A stretch of DNA of 64,000 nucleotides. Source: Acidiluteibacter ferrifornacis (GTDB lineage: Bacteria; Bacteroidota; Bacteroidia; Flavobacteriales_E; Vicingaceae). Of the stretch, positions 1 through 8,160 are shown piece after piece. The notes beneath the pieces are model-generated. The model made no database searches, was not told the origin of the DNA, and saw nothing but the letters and a program-made list of their open reading frames with translations. How positions within the stretch are numbered: the stretch's first letter is position 1; the number at the start of each line of letters is the position of its first letter. The stretch covers positions 186,334 through 250,333 of the forward strand of contig NZ_WWNE01000005.1 of NCBI RefSeq assembly GCF_009909615.1, written 5' to 3'. The translations under genes and the position numbers were made by a program.

Positions 1-772
1 ATTGGATGTCATTAAATCCCAATTCATCTGAAATGAGAGAAATGTCCTTTTCGGTATAGGACAATAATCGCCTAGCCTCCAACAGAAGCCGTTCTTGGAT
101 CAATTGGATAGGAGACTTTAAACCTAGCTTTTTGAAGGTGTTGGAGAGTGTTTTGGGGGATTTAAATAATAACTCGGCGTAATCAGCAACGGTATGTTTG
201 GAACGAAAATGAACTTCTACTAAGTAATTGAATTCCCTTAAAAGGTCGCTTTGTTTAGGGTTGATAGGATGAGTTTTATCTTGATTACTACTTTGCTTGT
301 TGTATATTCTTGTACAGAGTATTAAAGTCCGCTTTAGCATCATTTGTAGCATTTCCAGCTGCAAATCGTCTTTCATTTCAAATTCCAGTGCTGACATTTT
401 CCATGCGGTCTCTAATATTTCAAGCTCCATCTCATCCGGAAACAATATCGGTAATTGAGCAGCGCCATAATATAAAACTCCTTTGCAACCGACCTCACTA
501 TCATGATCTATTATGCAAAAGAATGGACGGTTGAATCGCATAAGTTTCACTTCATTTATGCGATGGACAATGAGTTGGTGAAACTGAGTTAAGCAAACGA
601 TTTCATTGGCATTAAAATGATACTTTTTCCCGTCGATAATTAATTCATTTTCGCCCTCCGTGAACCAAAGTAGGAGAAGGGTTTCATTTTTTTGTTCCTT
701 TAATAAATGACAGTTATTAGCATTAACTGTATCTAAACTAAAATATTCCCCTGTTTTTCCTATATATTCCAT
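1..772 (-). CDS. AraC-family transcriptional regulator (partial, C-terminus beyond window)
   Basis: The 257 residues present end inside the C-terminal helix-turn-helix region. The stretch around FKSPKTLSNTFKKLG and the SLISDELGFND helix is typical of AraC/XylS DNA-binding domains. The N-terminal part, with a LIIDGKKYHFNANEIVCL segment, looks like the AraC cupin sensor. The gene runs off the left edge of the window. Its ATG overlaps the stop of the YfhO-like gene as TAATG, so the two are probably co-transcribed and translationally coupled. The ligand and targets cannot be read from the sequence. Confidence 0.85.
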   Translation of the reverse strand, partial: MEYIGKTGEYFSLDTVNANNCHLLKEQKNETLLLLWFTEGENELIIDGKKYHFNANEIVCLTQFHQLIVHRINEVKLMRFNRPFFCIIDHDSEVGCKGVLYYGAAQLPILFPDEMELEILETAWKMSALEFEMKDDLQLEMLQMMLKRTLILCTRIYNKQSSNQDKTHPINPKQSDLLREFNYLVEVHFRSKHTVADYAELLFKSPKTLSNTFKKLGLKSPIQLIQERLLLEARRLLSYTEKDISLISDELGFNDIQ

Positions 773-3288
773 TAGTTCATTTGTTTTTTTGATGCTCTAT
801 TTTTCACAAACAACAATAATCCAAAAACAGCGAATCCCAGGATTGATAAAATAATGGAACTATTCCAATAGGGTGGGGTGAATTCCAATTCAATGGTATG
901 ATTTCCGGGAGTTAATGGAACCGCCATAAATCCCATATTGGCCAAATAGAGTTTCTCTTCTTTTCCATCCACTTTAATTGTCCAAGAAGGATCATATGGA
1001 ATGGAAAAAAACAATGCTTTTGCCGAAGTAGTGGTAATGGTTCCTGTGATATGATTGTGAGAGAATTTTGTCATCACCATTGTTTCTGCTCGTCGATTGT
1101 TGACATCAGCCAAAATCATCTCAGGGGCATATTCTAGATTAATAGAGGAGGAGTTAAATTTAGACAACCCGTTAAATGCCACTAAATCTTCAGGTGAAAG
1201 TGCGATGGCTTTCAATAATGTAATCTGCTTCGCCAGGCTTTGATTGGTTTCGTCTTTTAGTTCTAAAAAGGATGGACTGTCAATCACCTGATCATAAGTA
1301 AATCCGAATGGGATAAACAATGGATTTTGTAATATTTTCAAGGCACCAACATCCATATAATCCTTGAACCAGAACCGTTGCGTGTTATTGTCTTTTATAA
1401 AAGCATATTTGGTGGAAGTCAATAATAAAAGTAGTGGACGAGTAAATAACCCTCCTGCCCATCGAGTTTGATGCTCGTTTGAAGCATCTATGACATCTAA
1501 CGCTGCTAAAAAGTTGATGTAGTTTTTCTGATTGAAGGAATGGTATGAAGGTGAAGAAAAATACCCTTGCACTTTTGAATCGTTGTTACTTGCATGTATG
1601 GCAGGACCTGACCTAAAGTCAATCTTTTCAACTCGATAAAAGGTGGGGTCAGATTCCTTCAAGAATGCCATCGCGTCTATGGTTTCATCATTATAACCTA
1701 CTTTTTGAGTAAATTCTAACTTCGACACGGTTTGACGCTTGGAGTTAAAAGTTGCATTTCCAATAAAGCAGGCCTCAATTGCCACTATCACCATGAGTGT
1801 ATACACAGCTGGTGTTCGAAAGTTTTGGTATTTCATTCCTGCGATTACTAAAGTTTCCAATACCAGGAAGAATAATAGAATATTTTGCAAGTTATGGTCA
1901 ATCGACACATTTGTCGCGTTATTAAAAGGGATATAAATGAGTAAAGCCACCACTAAGAATGAAGAGAATAAAGTAATCAAATGCACCGATTGCTTTTTAT
2001 AGATAAAATGGAGTGCATGAATACTCCACATCAATAATCCAAGGGATACAAATAAAGAATACATTCGATAGTAATTTCCTGAAAATAGCCAGATGGCATT
2101 GCGGAAAAATGGAAAGAAAAAAGGAATTAGCACCAATACAAGACCAGTGATGTAAATGATTTTTTTACGCCTATCGAGGTGAAAAAGCAATTGAGGTAAC
2201 AAAATTAAAGTGCTTAGTCCACAATAGAATGCAGGAGCTTCTAAATAATTGTTCCACCCTTTGTAAGCCATTTTGTTCTGTCCATTTAGGACTTCAAATT
2301 GAGCACCGAAAAAGAAATCATTGGAGAATAATCGACCTAAACCGGTGAGGAACTCTTTGCTTTCAATTATCGCCCACGGCGAATTGGCCATCAATTGTGC
2401 AAAAAAAGCCGATTCTCCCGTTCCTCTCGGGCTGTTGATGACTTGGTCAATCGTACTGACTAGCATGAATGTACTCATCAAAACACCCAAAGCTCCACAA
2501 CCGATAAGGGTGAGGTATAGCATTCCCAACTGTTTAAAAATAGGCTGATTCTTATTCGATTCTAATGCCCTTAAGGTGCTATATATCAATAAAAATAGAG
2601 CGGCTAAGTATAAGTCGAACGGAAAGTTGAAAGCGAACAAGAAAACAGAAAGGGTGAACATCCACCATGATTTGTTTTGAAATAAACGTTCAAATCCCCA
2701 AAGCATCAAGGCGATGTATACCCCTTGAGTGGTGAAAATATACCAATTAGAACCTACAATCATAAATCCGCTAAATGCGTAGAGTAAGGCTCCAATTATC
2801 GCAGGGAAGTAGTTGATTTTTAAACTTCTTAAATAACAGTAGAACAGCATTCCAGCAGTAAATATTTTTAGTATTTCTACCCATGCAATTCCGAATGCGA
2901 GCTTGTCTTTTCCGATTAAATATAGAATCCAATTGAACGGGTCGCCAATGCTTAAAGGGAGTATATTTTGTCCCAATCCCTGACTGAACGACCATTTTGG
3001 AATGCCTTCCGTTGCTAGGTAGTTGGCAATATGCACCAATTGAGGATAAAAAACATTGATGGAATCGCTGGCGATGTCTTTAAACAAGAATAAACGGCCT
3101 CCAAATATAAAATCCCGAAAAACAAACAGCAGCATAACGAGCAGCAAACTACCCATCAATACCAATGCATTTTTTGGCGTCAAGCTTTCGAAGAAGTCTG
3201 GTTGAGGGAGTGTGTTTTTTACTGCAGTTGTCTCTTTTTTAGGTTGCTGCTTTAGTTTTGGCGATTTCTTGGAATTACTTTTAGCCAT
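772..3288 (-). CDS. YfhO-like polytopic membrane protein (GT-C glycosyltransferase type)
   Basis: 838 residues. A Lys-rich cytoplasmic head (about 1-40) is followed by many hydrophobic segments, then a soluble beta-rich C-terminal region, then a last membrane helix near 811-829. The first loop carries DIASDSINVFYPQ, the acidic loop expected in GT-C-like enzymes. The layout and the C-terminal IPYDPSWTIKVDG segment match the YfhO family, which includes proteins implicated in glycosylating cell-surface polymers. Substrate unknown. It is probably the first gene of a two-gene unit with the AraC regulator. Confidence 0.8.
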   Translation of the reverse strand: MAKSNSKKSPKLKQQPKKETTAVKNTLPQPDFFESLTPKNALVLMGSLLLVMLLFVFRDFIFGGRLFLFKDIASDSINVFYPQLVHIANYLATEGIPKWSFSQGLGQNILPLSIGDPFNWILYLIGKDKLAFGIAWVEILKIFTAGMLFYCYLRSLKINYFPAIIGALLYAFSGFMIVGSNWYIFTTQGVYIALMLWGFERLFQNKSWWMFTLSVFLFAFNFPFDLYLAALFLLIYSTLRALESNKNQPIFKQLGMLYLTLIGCGALGVLMSTFMLVSTIDQVINSPRGTGESAFFAQLMANSPWAIIESKEFLTGLGRLFSNDFFFGAQFEVLNGQNKMAYKGWNNYLEAPAFYCGLSTLILLPQLLFHLDRRKKIIYITGLVLVLIPFFFPFFRNAIWLFSGNYYRMYSLFVSLGLLMWSIHALHFIYKKQSVHLITLFSSFLVVALLIYIPFNNATNVSIDHNLQNILLFFLVLETLVIAGMKYQNFRTPAVYTLMVIVAIEACFIGNATFNSKRQTVSKLEFTQKVGYNDETIDAMAFLKESDPTFYRVEKIDFRSGPAIHASNNDSKVQGYFSSPSYHSFNQKNYINFLAALDVIDASNEHQTRWAGGLFTRPLLLLLTSTKYAFIKDNNTQRFWFKDYMDVGALKILQNPLFIPFGFTYDQVIDSPSFLELKDETNQSLAKQITLLKAIALSPEDLVAFNGLSKFNSSSINLEYAPEMILADVNNRRAETMVMTKFSHNHITGTITTTSAKALFFSIPYDPSWTIKVDGKEEKLYLANMGFMAVPLTPGNHTIELEFTPPYWNSSIILSILGFAVFGLLLFVKNRASKKQMN

Positions 3289-3359
3289 TTTGTTGTTCAG
3301 TTAGCCAGTCCTTTTGGACGAGGCTGTAAAATAGCAAAAAATCTTACTTTCTTGCAAGT

Positions 3360-3386
3360 GGAGGAGAGCGTTTTGAATTCTCCTCC
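3360..3386. terminator. GC-rich hairpin between YfhO-like and monooxygenase genes
   Basis: The arms GGAGGAGA and TTCTCCTCC enclose a short loop. No clear T-run follows on either strand, so it may only be a transcript-end or processing hairpin. Confidence 0.35.
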
Positions 3387-3555
3387 AACAATACTATTAT
3401 AAATTGGCGTGTTGTAAATACAAACGTTCACGTTAGAAGTATACATATATGTATAAAAATGAAATAAAAAGAATAGTTATATGTATTCTTTTTGTAATGA
3501 AGAAAGATTTTGGGAAGAAGGAATGGTCAGGAAGAATTAGATTCTTATAGATATA

Positions 3556-5028
3556 TTAACTCTTTCCCCCTCGCTTCAAAATACGTCCTCTCGGCTCATT
3601 ACCTTTGTGTAGCACAATGTCTGAATGTAAGAATGCTGCAGCTTTTGCTGAATCTTTTACTTTAATAGCACTGCGTTTCAACATTTCCGATTCAAAGTTC
3701 CTCAACACACTTTTTCTTAGTCCGGTAGTTCGCCAATTGGTATAGGCACCGCATTCTTTTCTGATGTTGCGAGCCAGCTCCAAAGCATCTAACAAGGCTT
3801 GATTGGCGCCTTGCCCTTTGAACGGACTCATTGGGTGAGCGGCATCACCGATTAAGGTGACATCTCCTAGCTTTTCCAATATTTTCGGTGTTAGTAATTC
3901 ACGGTCATACACTGGATAACCCGAAATTTGAGCTTCTTCCGTTGCTGCTAAAATTTCAGGAATAGGAGAGTGCCATTGTGTTCTACGACAAGCTTCTGCT
4001 TTCAAAGCTGCAGCTCCTTGCGCACTCAACGCTCTCGCATCTTCCTCTGCCATTGGGAAACTGAGTTGCCACATCACCGTTTCTGCATCATAAGGCATCA
4101 TGTAGATGCGTTCGTTTCCATTGGCGGTTTGAAACACCGTTGCCGAATCCAATAACGGACTTTCCACCGTTTTTAAATCAGCCAACGAACAAATACCCAA
4201 AATCACGATGCAATCGAGGTAACGCAAGGGCGCCTGGTCTTCGCCAATCAATAATCGCCTCACCGAACTGCGTATGCCGTCAGCACCGACTACCAAATCA
4301 GCTTTGGTGGTTGTTGTTTTTCCACCCACTTGGAAGGTGAGTTCAGACTTTCCTGCTTCACACTTTTTTAAGTCGACCAATTGATGTCCCCATTGCAGAG
4401 AATCATGTCCTCCCAATTGCTCCAACAAAGCCAACCGAAGCGATTGCCTTGCGATGTGTACATTGGTTCGCCTAGGAGACGATTGTGTATCCGATTGCAT
4501 CCATTTTCGCATTCCCCATTCGCCAATCACATTTCCGTCCGTGGTATGCACCAAATGTCGTGTAGAAACCACGCCATTTTTCAAAGTAGAAATACCCAAC
4601 CCTTTTATCGCATTGCTCGCTTGTTGAAGTGTCAATCCATACCCTTGAGAGCGCGTATCGAAACTGTCGTCTCGTTCATACAATGTAAATGGAATTTCTC
4701 GGTGTAAACAGGCCACTGCGAGGGCTGCGCCACCGATTCCACCACCAATAATGGCCACATGTGGGTAATTTTCTTTGTCGGCTGCAGGAGGTTTTGCTGA
4801 AGGAACCAAACCCGAACCTGAACAGGTAGGGCAAGGGTATAAAGTACCTTTTGGACGAACTGGAGCTGTTCCTTGGCGGCCGTTTTTTTCGAATTCATCC
4901 AATGCCAATTGGTAGAGGAGACGTAGCTTTTTACGAAGCCTATGCCTTTTCTTTCCACGTCCTTGACAATTTGGACAAAACGACCAGCTGTCCTTTTTGT
5001 TTTCCACTCTTTCTACTTTTAACCGCAA
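3556..5028 (-). CDS. FAD-dependent monooxygenase with N-terminal double CxxCxGxG zinc-binding-like head
   Basis: 490 residues. Residues 18-25 (CPNCQGRG) and 66-73 (CPTCSGSG) are two DnaJ-type CxxCxGxG motifs separated by a basic helix. A p-hydroxybenzoate-hydroxylase-type flavoprotein follows, with the dinucleotide motif GGGIGG at 95-100 and the FAD ribityl motif GDAAHPMSPFKGQGAN near the C-terminus. It is expected to hydroxylate an aromatic or similar small molecule using NAD(P)H and O2. The start is an uncertain TTG: no ATG precedes the first Cys motif, and a GTG lies six codons further in. A TAACTTTG promoter element sits 17 nt upstream. The Cys head is an unusual fusion. Confidence 0.85.
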   Translation of the reverse strand: MRLKVERVENKKDSWSFCPNCQGRGKKRHRLRKKLRLLYQLALDEFEKNGRQGTAPVRPKGTLYPCPTCSGSGLVPSAKPPAADKENYPHVAIIGGGIGGAALAVACLHREIPFTLYERDDSFDTRSQGYGLTLQQASNAIKGLGISTLKNGVVSTRHLVHTTDGNVIGEWGMRKWMQSDTQSSPRRTNVHIARQSLRLALLEQLGGHDSLQWGHQLVDLKKCEAGKSELTFQVGGKTTTTKADLVVGADGIRSSVRRLLIGEDQAPLRYLDCIVILGICSLADLKTVESPLLDSATVFQTANGNERIYMMPYDAETVMWQLSFPMAEEDARALSAQGAAALKAEACRRTQWHSPIPEILAATEEAQISGYPVYDRELLTPKILEKLGDVTLIGDAAHPMSPFKGQGANQALLDALELARNIRKECGAYTNWRTTGLRKSVLRNFESEMLKRSAIKVKDSAKAAAFLHSDIVLHKGNEPRGRILKRGGKS

Positions 5029-5045
5029 TATAAGATTATAGCGCG

Positions 5046-5053
5046 CAAAGTTA
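5046..5053 (-). promoter_or_regulatory. Minus-7 promoter element TAACTTTG of the monooxygenase gene
   Basis: It matches the Bacteroidota consensus TAnnTTTG and lies 17 nt before the TTG start, implying a leader of only about a dozen bases. Confidence 0.5.
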
Positions 5054-5191
5054 AAGACACCTTTTTTAAGTTAAAGGCTGGGCAGCCCTAAAATAAAAAC
5101 ATCCAGATTTAAACAAACTTATTTCAATTTATATTCTAAACTGAATCAACTAAGTTGTTAGTTAGAGTGATAGCTGAATAGTTTTTTGATA

Positions 5192-5662
5192 TTATGTTGC
5201 GGGTTGCTGTAATGTTTTGACAAAAAACACATCGTCCACTGAATTATTTACAAAACCATTCGGTAAGTCCTTTTTTGAGATGGACTCAAATCCATTCTTT
5301 GCATAGAATTTATGCGCTGCTTTAAATTGACTCATGGTTCCTAAATAAATGTGACTGATGCCCGCAGAGCTGCACCAATCATACACTTTTGTGAGTAGCA
5401 ATTGAGCTGTACCCAACTCTTTTCCTCTAAATTCTTTCTTCACAAACATGCTTTTCAAAACTGCGCAATCGGCATCGAATTGAATCACTTTTATGGTTCC
5501 TACTATTTCCGTGTGGTGTTTCGCTATCCAATAATTATCTATGGATGGATCAGTTGGTTGATTGGGATTGAAAATAGAAATTTCGAACTCAGAGTCAATT
5601 GCTCGCATCATTTCATTCACTTCCAATTGATGCACTTTTTCGAAAGGGTGAATGGTGATCAT
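5192..5662 (-). CDS. GNAT-family N-acetyltransferase
   Basis: 156 residues with the GNAT core: beta4 VLKSMFVKKEFRGKELG gives the acetyl-CoA pyrophosphate loop (R/Q-x-x-G-x-G/A variant), and AAHKFYAKNGFE is the C-terminal motif. It transfers an acetyl group from acetyl-CoA to an unknown amine. It lies 21 bp downstream of the PIN toxin gene in the same direction. It could share that transcript, but its family (stand-alone small GNAT) does not resemble acetylating toxins closely enough to call it one. Confidence 0.85.
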   Translation of the reverse strand: MITIHPFEKVHQLEVNEMMRAIDSEFEISIFNPNQPTDPSIDNYWIAKHHTEIVGTIKVIQFDADCAVLKSMFVKKEFRGKELGTAQLLLTKVYDWCSSAGISHIYLGTMSQFKAAHKFYAKNGFESISKKDLPNGFVNNSVDDVFFVKTLQQPAT

Positions 5663-5683
5663 AGTGGTGGGTGTAAAGAATAT

Positions 5684-6100
5684 TTATGCCAATGTTTCAA
5701 TGAATTGCTTAGCAGTCATTGTTGGGATTATTGAATTTTTAAAATCTTTTAGATTTCGTGTAATAATTACTTCTTGTTGATTTTCAACGGCGGTAAAATA
5801 TTGAAGCCCACCTTCAAAATCTGTAAATGTATCATCATTCAATGCCAATCCAACCACTTTATCATCCAATGGTAAAATTTCTAGAATCAACTTTAACTTT
5901 CTTAAAATTGACTTAGTTTTACTTGAATCCATTTGTCTAAGCAGTGTGTAGCTCGTGTTTGCGATGGTTAATGATGAAATGGATAATTCAACCTGCTTTT
6001 TATCTGCAAGGGAGAATAGTATAGCAGCTTCTTCGAAAAAAGGTTCTCTACGTGATAATAGATCAATCACGATATTAGTATCGACAAATAGCTTTTTCAT
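5684..6100 (-). CDS. PIN-domain toxin (VapC-like ribonuclease)
   Basis: 138 residues. The first acidic residue of the PIN active site is D7 in FVDTNIVIDLL. The later acidic cluster is in NDDTFTDFEGGLQY, followed by ITRNLKDFK near the end, the usual order for a Mg-dependent PIN ribonuclease. Its ATG overlaps the stop of the upstream small gene by four bases (ATGA), the normal antitoxin-toxin arrangement. As a VapC-type toxin it would cleave RNA when freed from its antitoxin. The RNA target is unknown. Confidence 0.85.
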   Translation of the reverse strand: MKKLFVDTNIVIDLLSRREPFFEEAAILFSLADKKQVELSISSLTIANTSYTLLRQMDSSKTKSILRKLKLILEILPLDDKVVGLALNDDTFTDFEGGLQYFTAVENQQEVIITRNLKDFKNSIIPTMTAKQFIETLA

Positions 6101-6351
6101 TTGTATTTTTTTTCTAAATAATCGCGATAATCTTTCTTGTAATCAAAGTCATTAGGTAAATCTATTACGCCACTTAAACTTTCTACTAGAGGAGTAATAG
6201 AACTTTTTTCTTCTCCCTTTTCTTTTTGTTGAGTAATGCTATCTAGGTAAAATTCGATCATTTTAGATAGACTAATTTTATGATTACGAGCATATTCTTT
6301 AGCTCGTTCGATTACATTTTCATTTAGTCTTAATGTCAACTTAGTTTCCAT
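6097..6351 (-). CDS. DUF6364-type antitoxin (ribbon-helix-helix)
   Basis: 84 residues. The N-terminus TKLTLRLNENVIERAKEYA followed by a helix is typical of ribbon-helix-helix DNA-binding antitoxins. The acidic/basic tail from about residue 45 is expected to bind and block the PIN toxin encoded immediately downstream. Such proteins usually repress their own promoter; a 27-bp imperfect palindrome covering the minus-7 element lies just upstream. Confidence 0.8.
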   Translation of the reverse strand: METKLTLRLNENVIERAKEYARNHKISLSKMIEFYLDSITQQKEKGEEKSSITPLVESLSGVIDLPNDFDYKKDYRDYLEKKYK

Positions 6352-6368
6352 ATGTGCCTGTATTAATT

Positions 6369-6395
6369 ACGTACAAATATAATTAAATTATACGT
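6369..6395 (-). promoter_or_regulatory. Toxin-antitoxin promoter embedded in an imperfect palindrome
   Basis: On the minus strand the segment begins ACGTATAATT and ends TTTGTACGT. Outer ACGTA/TACGT and inner ATAATT/AATTAT half-sites surround a TATATTTG minus-7 element (6374-6381). This suits an operator for the ribbon-helix-helix antitoxin. Confidence 0.5.
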
Positions 6396-6504
6396 CAAAA
6401 TAAATTGTCAAATAATATTTGATTCCTCTGAGTTTTAAAAAGTTTATGAAATGCTAGGTTTATAAGTTAGTTCAAATTTAGTTTCTTTCCTTCAGATCAA
6501 ATAA

Positions 6505-6840
6505 CTACACCTCTTCAATAATGGACTGTCCTCTGGAACAATCACCTGAAGTCCATTCCCATGTTTCGTGCAATCGAATTTTGCCATTGGGCATGATTTC
6601 GGGAGTAGAAAAACAAATCCCCGTCATTAACTCACCCTTTTGATTGATTTGATGGTAACGCATTTCTATGTTGCCGTTTTCATCCACTAACCCGATTAAA
6701 TGACCTTTCACAATATGCCCGCCTTTGTACTCGGAGGTCAAAATATTGCCAGTTTGTTGATACTCAAAGGTAGTTTCTTCAGAGGTTTCTCCATTGGCTG
6801 AATTTTGAACTGGTCTAAATGTCTTGTTGTGGTAGTTCAT
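6505..6840 (-). CDS. Small conserved protein of the group often labelled 'n-acetylglutamate synthase'
   Basis: 111 residues, soluble, no signal peptide. The segments IVKGHLIGLVDENGNIEMRY and RLHETWEWTSGD belong to a small Bacteroidota family that I recall being labelled n-acetylglutamate synthase. It has no GNAT or kinase fold signature, so that name should not be taken as a function. The repeated short strands suggest a beta-barrel. It stands alone between the toxin-antitoxin unit and the accessory cassette region. Confidence 0.7.
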   Translation of the reverse strand: MNYHNKTFRPVQNSANGETSEETTFEYQQTGNILTSEYKGGHIVKGHLIGLVDENGNIEMRYHQINQKGELMTGICFSTPEIMPNGKIRLHETWEWTSGDCSRGQSIIEEV

Positions 6841-6902
6841 GGGTTGTTTAGTTGTGGGTTTTTCTTTTGAGTGGACGGAAAGTAAGAGTCAGTGGAGTTT
6901 TT

Positions 6903-7372
6903 TTATTCTTCAATATATTTATTAACGTCTTTTTGAAGTAAGTAAATTGAGAATGTGAAGTAGAACAGGTGGAAGAACCTAAAAATATAGTCTCTTGATT
7001 TTGTGAATCCTCCATAGTATTCATTATCCTTATTTTCTAAATCTATCATGTTTCTACTTACAATACCATTACAAGTAAACCAAATTCCAAAAAAGTTAAG
7101 GGGACTGTTAGATGAGCAAACTCAGGGATTTCTATACCGTAAATAAAAAGTCCGATTGGTATAATAAAAATAACGAATATATAACCTATTAATATTGAAG
7201 AAAGATAATTGAAGAATTTGCTATCTCTTCCATTTGCTTCAATGGCATACAGACCAATATGTCTTAACCAAATAACGAACATTGGCAGAAAAAGTTCATA
7301 ACTCCATAAGGCCTTGTTTGGATTAAGGCTTATAATTTTCTTGGTGAATTTGCTTTTTCTGAAATCGCTCAT
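6903..7372 (-). pseudogene. Frameshifted small membrane protein gene
   Basis: The frame starting MSDFRKSKF (ATG at 7372) encodes hydrophobic segments and stops at 7058. The minus-one frame continues smoothly from the same place, reading LNFFGIWFTCNGIVSRN and ending at a TAA at 6903. Joining the frames near the G4 run at 7100-7103 (or the A6 run at 7089-7094) restores one membrane protein of about 155 residues. A longer in-frame start at 7465 would translate an upstream repeat element and is not believable. A decayed relative of its C-terminus lies at 11317-11420. Function unknown. Confidence 0.6.
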
Positions 7373-7379
7373 TTGGTTG

Positions 7380-7459
7380 CAATGTAACGTTTTGACTATG
7401 GCAAGTAGGGCAGTAGAAAGCAATAAACTTTCATCCCGATAGTTAACGGGATTGCATTG
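7380..7459 (-). repeat. attC-like inverted-repeat element A
   Basis: This is an 80-bp imperfect inverted repeat. CAATGTAACG at the left pairs with CGGGATTGCATTG at the right, and TTTTGACTATGG pairs with CCCGATAGTTAA. AAC (7386-7388) and GTT (7442-7444) stand in the positions of the integron core sites. It lies between the secreted-protein gene and the frameshifted membrane gene and shares the AACGTTTTGACTATGGCAAG arm with element B. Confidence 0.55.
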
Positions 7460-7473
7460 AGCCAAATCGTTTT

Positions 7474-7920
7474 TTATTTTTTTCTTTTATTATTAATTCC
7501 TAATAGTGGACTGGATAATAGCGAGAACTTTGAGTTTTTAATTTCAAAAACCAAGGTTCCACTGAAATCCACTGGTTTTTCTCTTTGGGTTGCGACAGTC
7601 CAAGTCAATTGTGATTGTAAGAATTCATTTATACCACAGTCAATTGTATCTCTTTTGAAAGTCTGAATTATGTAATCGAAGTCTTCGCCCTCGCAATTAA
7701 GCTTGAATTGAATTATAACTTTATCTCCATCTGTAATTTCACAGTCGTCAATGGAAAAGTTTGAGTTTAATAAATCGTCAATTAAAATGAGTTCAGGAGT
7801 TGATTTTGGCATTACCTCTGTGACTGTGAAAATCTCCCCGTTTTTACCAAAACATAACTCTTGACTTAATAGTGATTGGTAAGAAATCAATGTCAAGAAA
7901 ATAGATATTAATGATTTCAT
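7474..7920 (-). CDS. Small secreted protein with a TonB-C-like region
   Basis: 148 residues. A signal peptide covers about 1-19 (ISYQSLLSQ then mature protein). The rest, with DGDKVIIQFKLNCEG and a final PVDFSGTLVFEIKN segment, resembles the TonB C-terminal fold found in many small secreted Bacteroidota proteins; this is a weak resemblance, not a family assignment. Two Cys pairs could form disulfides. It lies alone between elements A and B, so it looks like a single-gene cassette, although its two cassette ends do not match as in the neighbouring units. Confidence 0.65.
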   Translation of the reverse strand: MKSLISIFLTLISYQSLLSQELCFGKNGEIFTVTEVMPKSTPELILIDDLLNSNFSIDDCEITDGDKVIIQFKLNCEGEDFDYIIQTFKRDTIDCGINEFLQSQLTWTVATQREKPVDFSGTLVFEIKNSKFSLLSSPLLGINNKRKK

Positions 7921-7935
7921 GTTATTATTATGTTT

Positions 7936-8127
7936 GCTAACGTTTTGACTATGGCAAGTGCGTGTTAAAACCTACTTCAATTTCTATTTGCAAAGTCAGT
8001 AGCCAATTGCCAAGGCGATTGGCTAATTTACTTTTTATAAGCCAATTCGCCGAAGGTGAATTGGCGAGCAAGTAGAGAGGAAGTGTCGGTTTTCTAAGGA
8101 GCAGCATTTGCTATAGTTGGTGTTAGC
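7936..8127 (-). repeat. attC-like inverted-repeat element B
   Basis: The outer arms 7936-7963 and 8104-8127 pair imperfectly: GCTAACG faces GTGTTAGC, and GACTATGGCAAGTGC faces GCATTTGCTATAGTT. Two inner hairpins lie at 8001-8024 and 8041-8065 (AGCCAAT and GCCAATTC arms). Size and architecture resemble long integron attC sites. Confidence 0.6.
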
Positions 8128-8160
8128 AAAAGTTTTTACTTTTAGTTATCATAAAGTATA

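Noticed and set aside
4381-4707. 108-codon plus-strand frame over the monooxygenase
   Set aside because: Antisense shadow of the long conserved flavoprotein frame.
7373-7465. Upstream extension MAQCNPVN of the frameshifted membrane gene
   Set aside because: It translates repeat element A, which lies between genes. The internal ATG at 7372 is a better start.
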